A stretch of 16,314 bases of DNA from Erysipelotrichia bacterium (GTDB taxonomy: Bacteria > Bacillota_I > Bacilli_A > Erysipelotrichales > Erysipelotrichaceae). The position numbers and the translations under genes are program-made. Below the pieces are notes generated by a model, which saw only the letters and a list, made by a program, of their open reading frames with translations, had not been told where the DNA came from and made no database searches. The stretch spans positions 1 to 16,314 of the forward strand of contig SAAR01000037.1 in the NCBI GenBank assembly GCA_009916335.1, given 5' to 3'. Below are positions 15,263 through 16,314 of the stretch, in pieces (positions within the stretch are counted from its first letter, which is position 1; every line of letters starts with the position of its first letter).

Positions 15263-15819
15263 TTGTTATTCTCCTTTATGACAATTTCATCTTGTTCCTT
15301 AAATACCCGCACACCAAAAGGGGCATCTTCGATTCGCTTATAATCATGACCAGCAATCGTTGGCCAACAAGCACCTACATGTAGTTCTTCCTTCCCTGTG
15401 TTGATTAAACGATGGGCAAGTTTTCCATCAATATGATGAATACTTCCCACACACATTTCTTCCACATGACAATGCCCTTGCTCATCCATCAATAATAAGA
15501 GTCCTTCCCCATGCAAACAAAAATACATTTCAGCACATGCTAAATTTTCATGGAAATGTCCTCGTGTCATATTACACTCCTTATTGATGTAGACAGGTTG
15601 CATTACGGTTAAGCCCCAATTAAGATTCCCTACTTGATTAGCATCTCCTTGTGCATATGTATACACTTCATACATGAGTGTATCATCGCTTAATGATGCA
15701 TCATCATGTAAATAGAAATGCCTTGCATCTTTTAATTGTTTCTTGCTTGTAACAACTTTTTCGCCATAAAGCACACCATGGAGATAATCTTGATATACTT
15801 TTGCTTTGCTTATTTTCAT
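15259..15819 (-). CDS. Cupin-type (archaeal-type) glucose-6-phosphate isomerase
   Basis: 186 residues, the size of the cupin phosphoglucose isomerases. The metal-binding residues fall at H88, H90, E97 and H136 (GHFHENLACAEMYFCL and KLAHRLIN), the same spacing and numbers as in the Pyrococcus furiosus enzyme. The NMTRGHFH motif and a C-terminal GACWPTIAGHDY also fit. It converts glucose 6-phosphate and fructose 6-phosphate with a metal, unlike the larger SIS-fold Pgi that most Bacillota use for glycolysis; here it sits in a regulated accessory operon, so a dedicated sugar path is more likely than central glycolysis. It is the first gene of the three-isomerase operon, with GAGGAG before the ATG and the palindromic operator on its promoter. 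Confidence 0.92.
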   Translation of the reverse strand: MKISKAKVYQDYLHGVLYGEKVVTSKKQLKDARHFYLHDDASLSDDTLMYEVYTYAQGDANQVGNLNWGLTVMQPVYINKECNMTRGHFHENLACAEMYFCLHGEGLLLLMDEQGHCHVEEMCVGSIHHIDGKLAHRLINTGKEELHVGACWPTIAGHDYKRIEDAPFGVRVFKEQDEIVIKENNK

Positions 15820-15842
15820 GATCTCACTCCTCTTTTCAACTA

Positions 15843-15875
15843 AATGTTATAACATTATAATATATGAGTCAATAC
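15843..15875 (-). promoter_or_regulatory. Promoter and GntR-type operator of the three-isomerase operon
   Basis: AATGTTATAACATT (15843-15856) is a perfect 14-bp palindrome and the third promoter copy of AATGT-N4-ACATT. On the minus strand a TTGACT -35 (15870-15875) is followed after 16 bp by TATAAC, or after 17 bp by TAACAT; both lie within the palindrome. A bound regulator would cover the -10. Confidence 0.72.
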
Positions 15876-15921
15876 CTTTTTATAATAATTTTATTTTCGT
15901 GCTAAATAGACGATAAAATGG

Positions 15922-15927
15922 TATAAT
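15922..15927 (+). promoter_or_regulatory. -10 of the right-edge gene
   Basis: TATAAT lies 30 nt before the ATG at 15958, preceded by GG rather than an extended TGn. No convincing -35 hexamer is seen 16-18 bp upstream. GGAGG follows at good distance from the start codon. Confidence 0.4.
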
Positions 15928-15957
15928 GAATAAGTCGAATATAGCGGAGGATTTTAT

Positions 15958-16314
15958 ATGAAAATAGCTTACTTAATGCATTCTGATCGTGGTTATGAGG
16001 AACTCATTGAAACGATTAACCAACTAACAAAACAAGAAGATCATGTCTTTGTCATGATTAATGATAATGATTTAAGAGAAAAAATGACTCAAAGGAAACA
16101 TGAGATCGTCAAAGAAAAAGGTAACCTTACCGAAGAAGAAGAACAGGTTTATCAGGCTGTTCTGCTTCAAATAGGGGTAGGAATCGATGGCGGACAGGTC
16201 TTTTATGGAAATATCGGATCATGGGTCAGAATGACAAACACGGTAATCGGTGATAATGTAAACGCAGCATCCAGACTTGAAGGTTTAACAAGAATTTATA
16301 AAATTCCTGTGATC
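15958..16314 (+). CDS. Chimeric open frame: glycosyltransferase-like start joined to class III cyclase fragment (partial)
   Basis: The frame is open for 119 codons to the window edge; CGGAGG precedes the ATG. Residues 1 to about 41 ([20 protein letters not shown], then DHVFVMIND) look like the N-terminus of a core-2/GT14-type glycosyltransferase. From about residue 42-50 on the protein is the second half of a class III adenylate/guanylate cyclase domain: [17 protein letters not shown], then [18 protein letters not shown]. The first half of that domain, with the first metal-binding aspartate, is absent, and the transferase is cut off. G+C rises from about 30% (15961-16080) to about 39% (16081-16314), and Gln changes from CAA to mainly CAG. 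Neither part could work as it stands. An assembly chimera at a contig end is most likely; a real recombination junction is possible. Confidence 0.6.
   Translation, partial: MKIAYLMHSDRGYEELIETINQLTKQEDHVFVMINDNDLREKMTQRKHEIVKEKGNLTEEEEQVYQAVLLQIGVGIDGGQVFYGNIGSWVRMTNTVIGDNVNAASRLEGLTRIYKIPVI

Noticed and set aside
1..16314. CRISPR arrays, tRNA or rRNA genes, insertion sequences, phage genes
   Set aside because: I saw no regular repeat-spacer pattern, no cloverleaf with conserved T-loop, no transposase or integrase motifs, and no terminal inverted repeats.

Overview
The window is AT-rich DNA (roughly one third G+C over most of its length) with AGGAGG-type ribosome binding sites, sigma-A-like promoters and U-tract hairpin terminators. 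TAA, TAG and TGA are all used as stops. This points to a low-GC Bacillota. A very large secreted GH84 mucin/hyaluronan-type glycosidase suggests a host-associated gut anaerobe, perhaps of the Erysipelotrichia; that last step is inference from gene content only.

Left block (1-7511, all minus strand). The 5' part of a giant secreted GH84 beta-N-acetylglucosaminidase (at least 1683 residues, C-terminus outside the window) lies downstream of a DeoR-family regulator that has its own terminator. Upstream of these is a PadR regulator / DUF2812 membrane-protein pair. Its promoter matches TTGACA-17-TATAAT and carries two near-identical palindromic operators.

Middle block (7512-9217). A flavodoxin-fold NAD(P)H/FMN oxidoreductase with a four-cysteine motif reads rightward. 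It converges on a TPR-like protein of unknown function, and the two share a bidirectional terminator.

Right block (9218-15956). A carbohydrate-metabolism region with two transcription units and two GntR/UTRA (HutC-type) regulators. Unit 1 is deoC plus an RmlD-like short-chain reductase (minus), divergent from gntR1 (plus). Unit 2 (minus) is a cupin-type glucose-6-phosphate isomerase, a mannose-6-phosphate isomerase with an extra N-terminal domain, and a TIM-barrel sugar isomerase/epimerase, overlapped end to end, followed by gntR2. The palindrome AATGT-N4-ACATT sits on the deoC promoter, the gntR1 promoter and the promoter of the three-isomerase operon, which predicts one local regulon joining both units. 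No sugar transporter lies in the window, so the substrate is not identified.

Right edge (15958-16314). One open frame begins like a glycosyltransferase and switches without a linker into the second half of a class III nucleotide cyclase domain, with a change in composition and codon use. This looks like a recombination or assembly junction rather than a working fusion protein.
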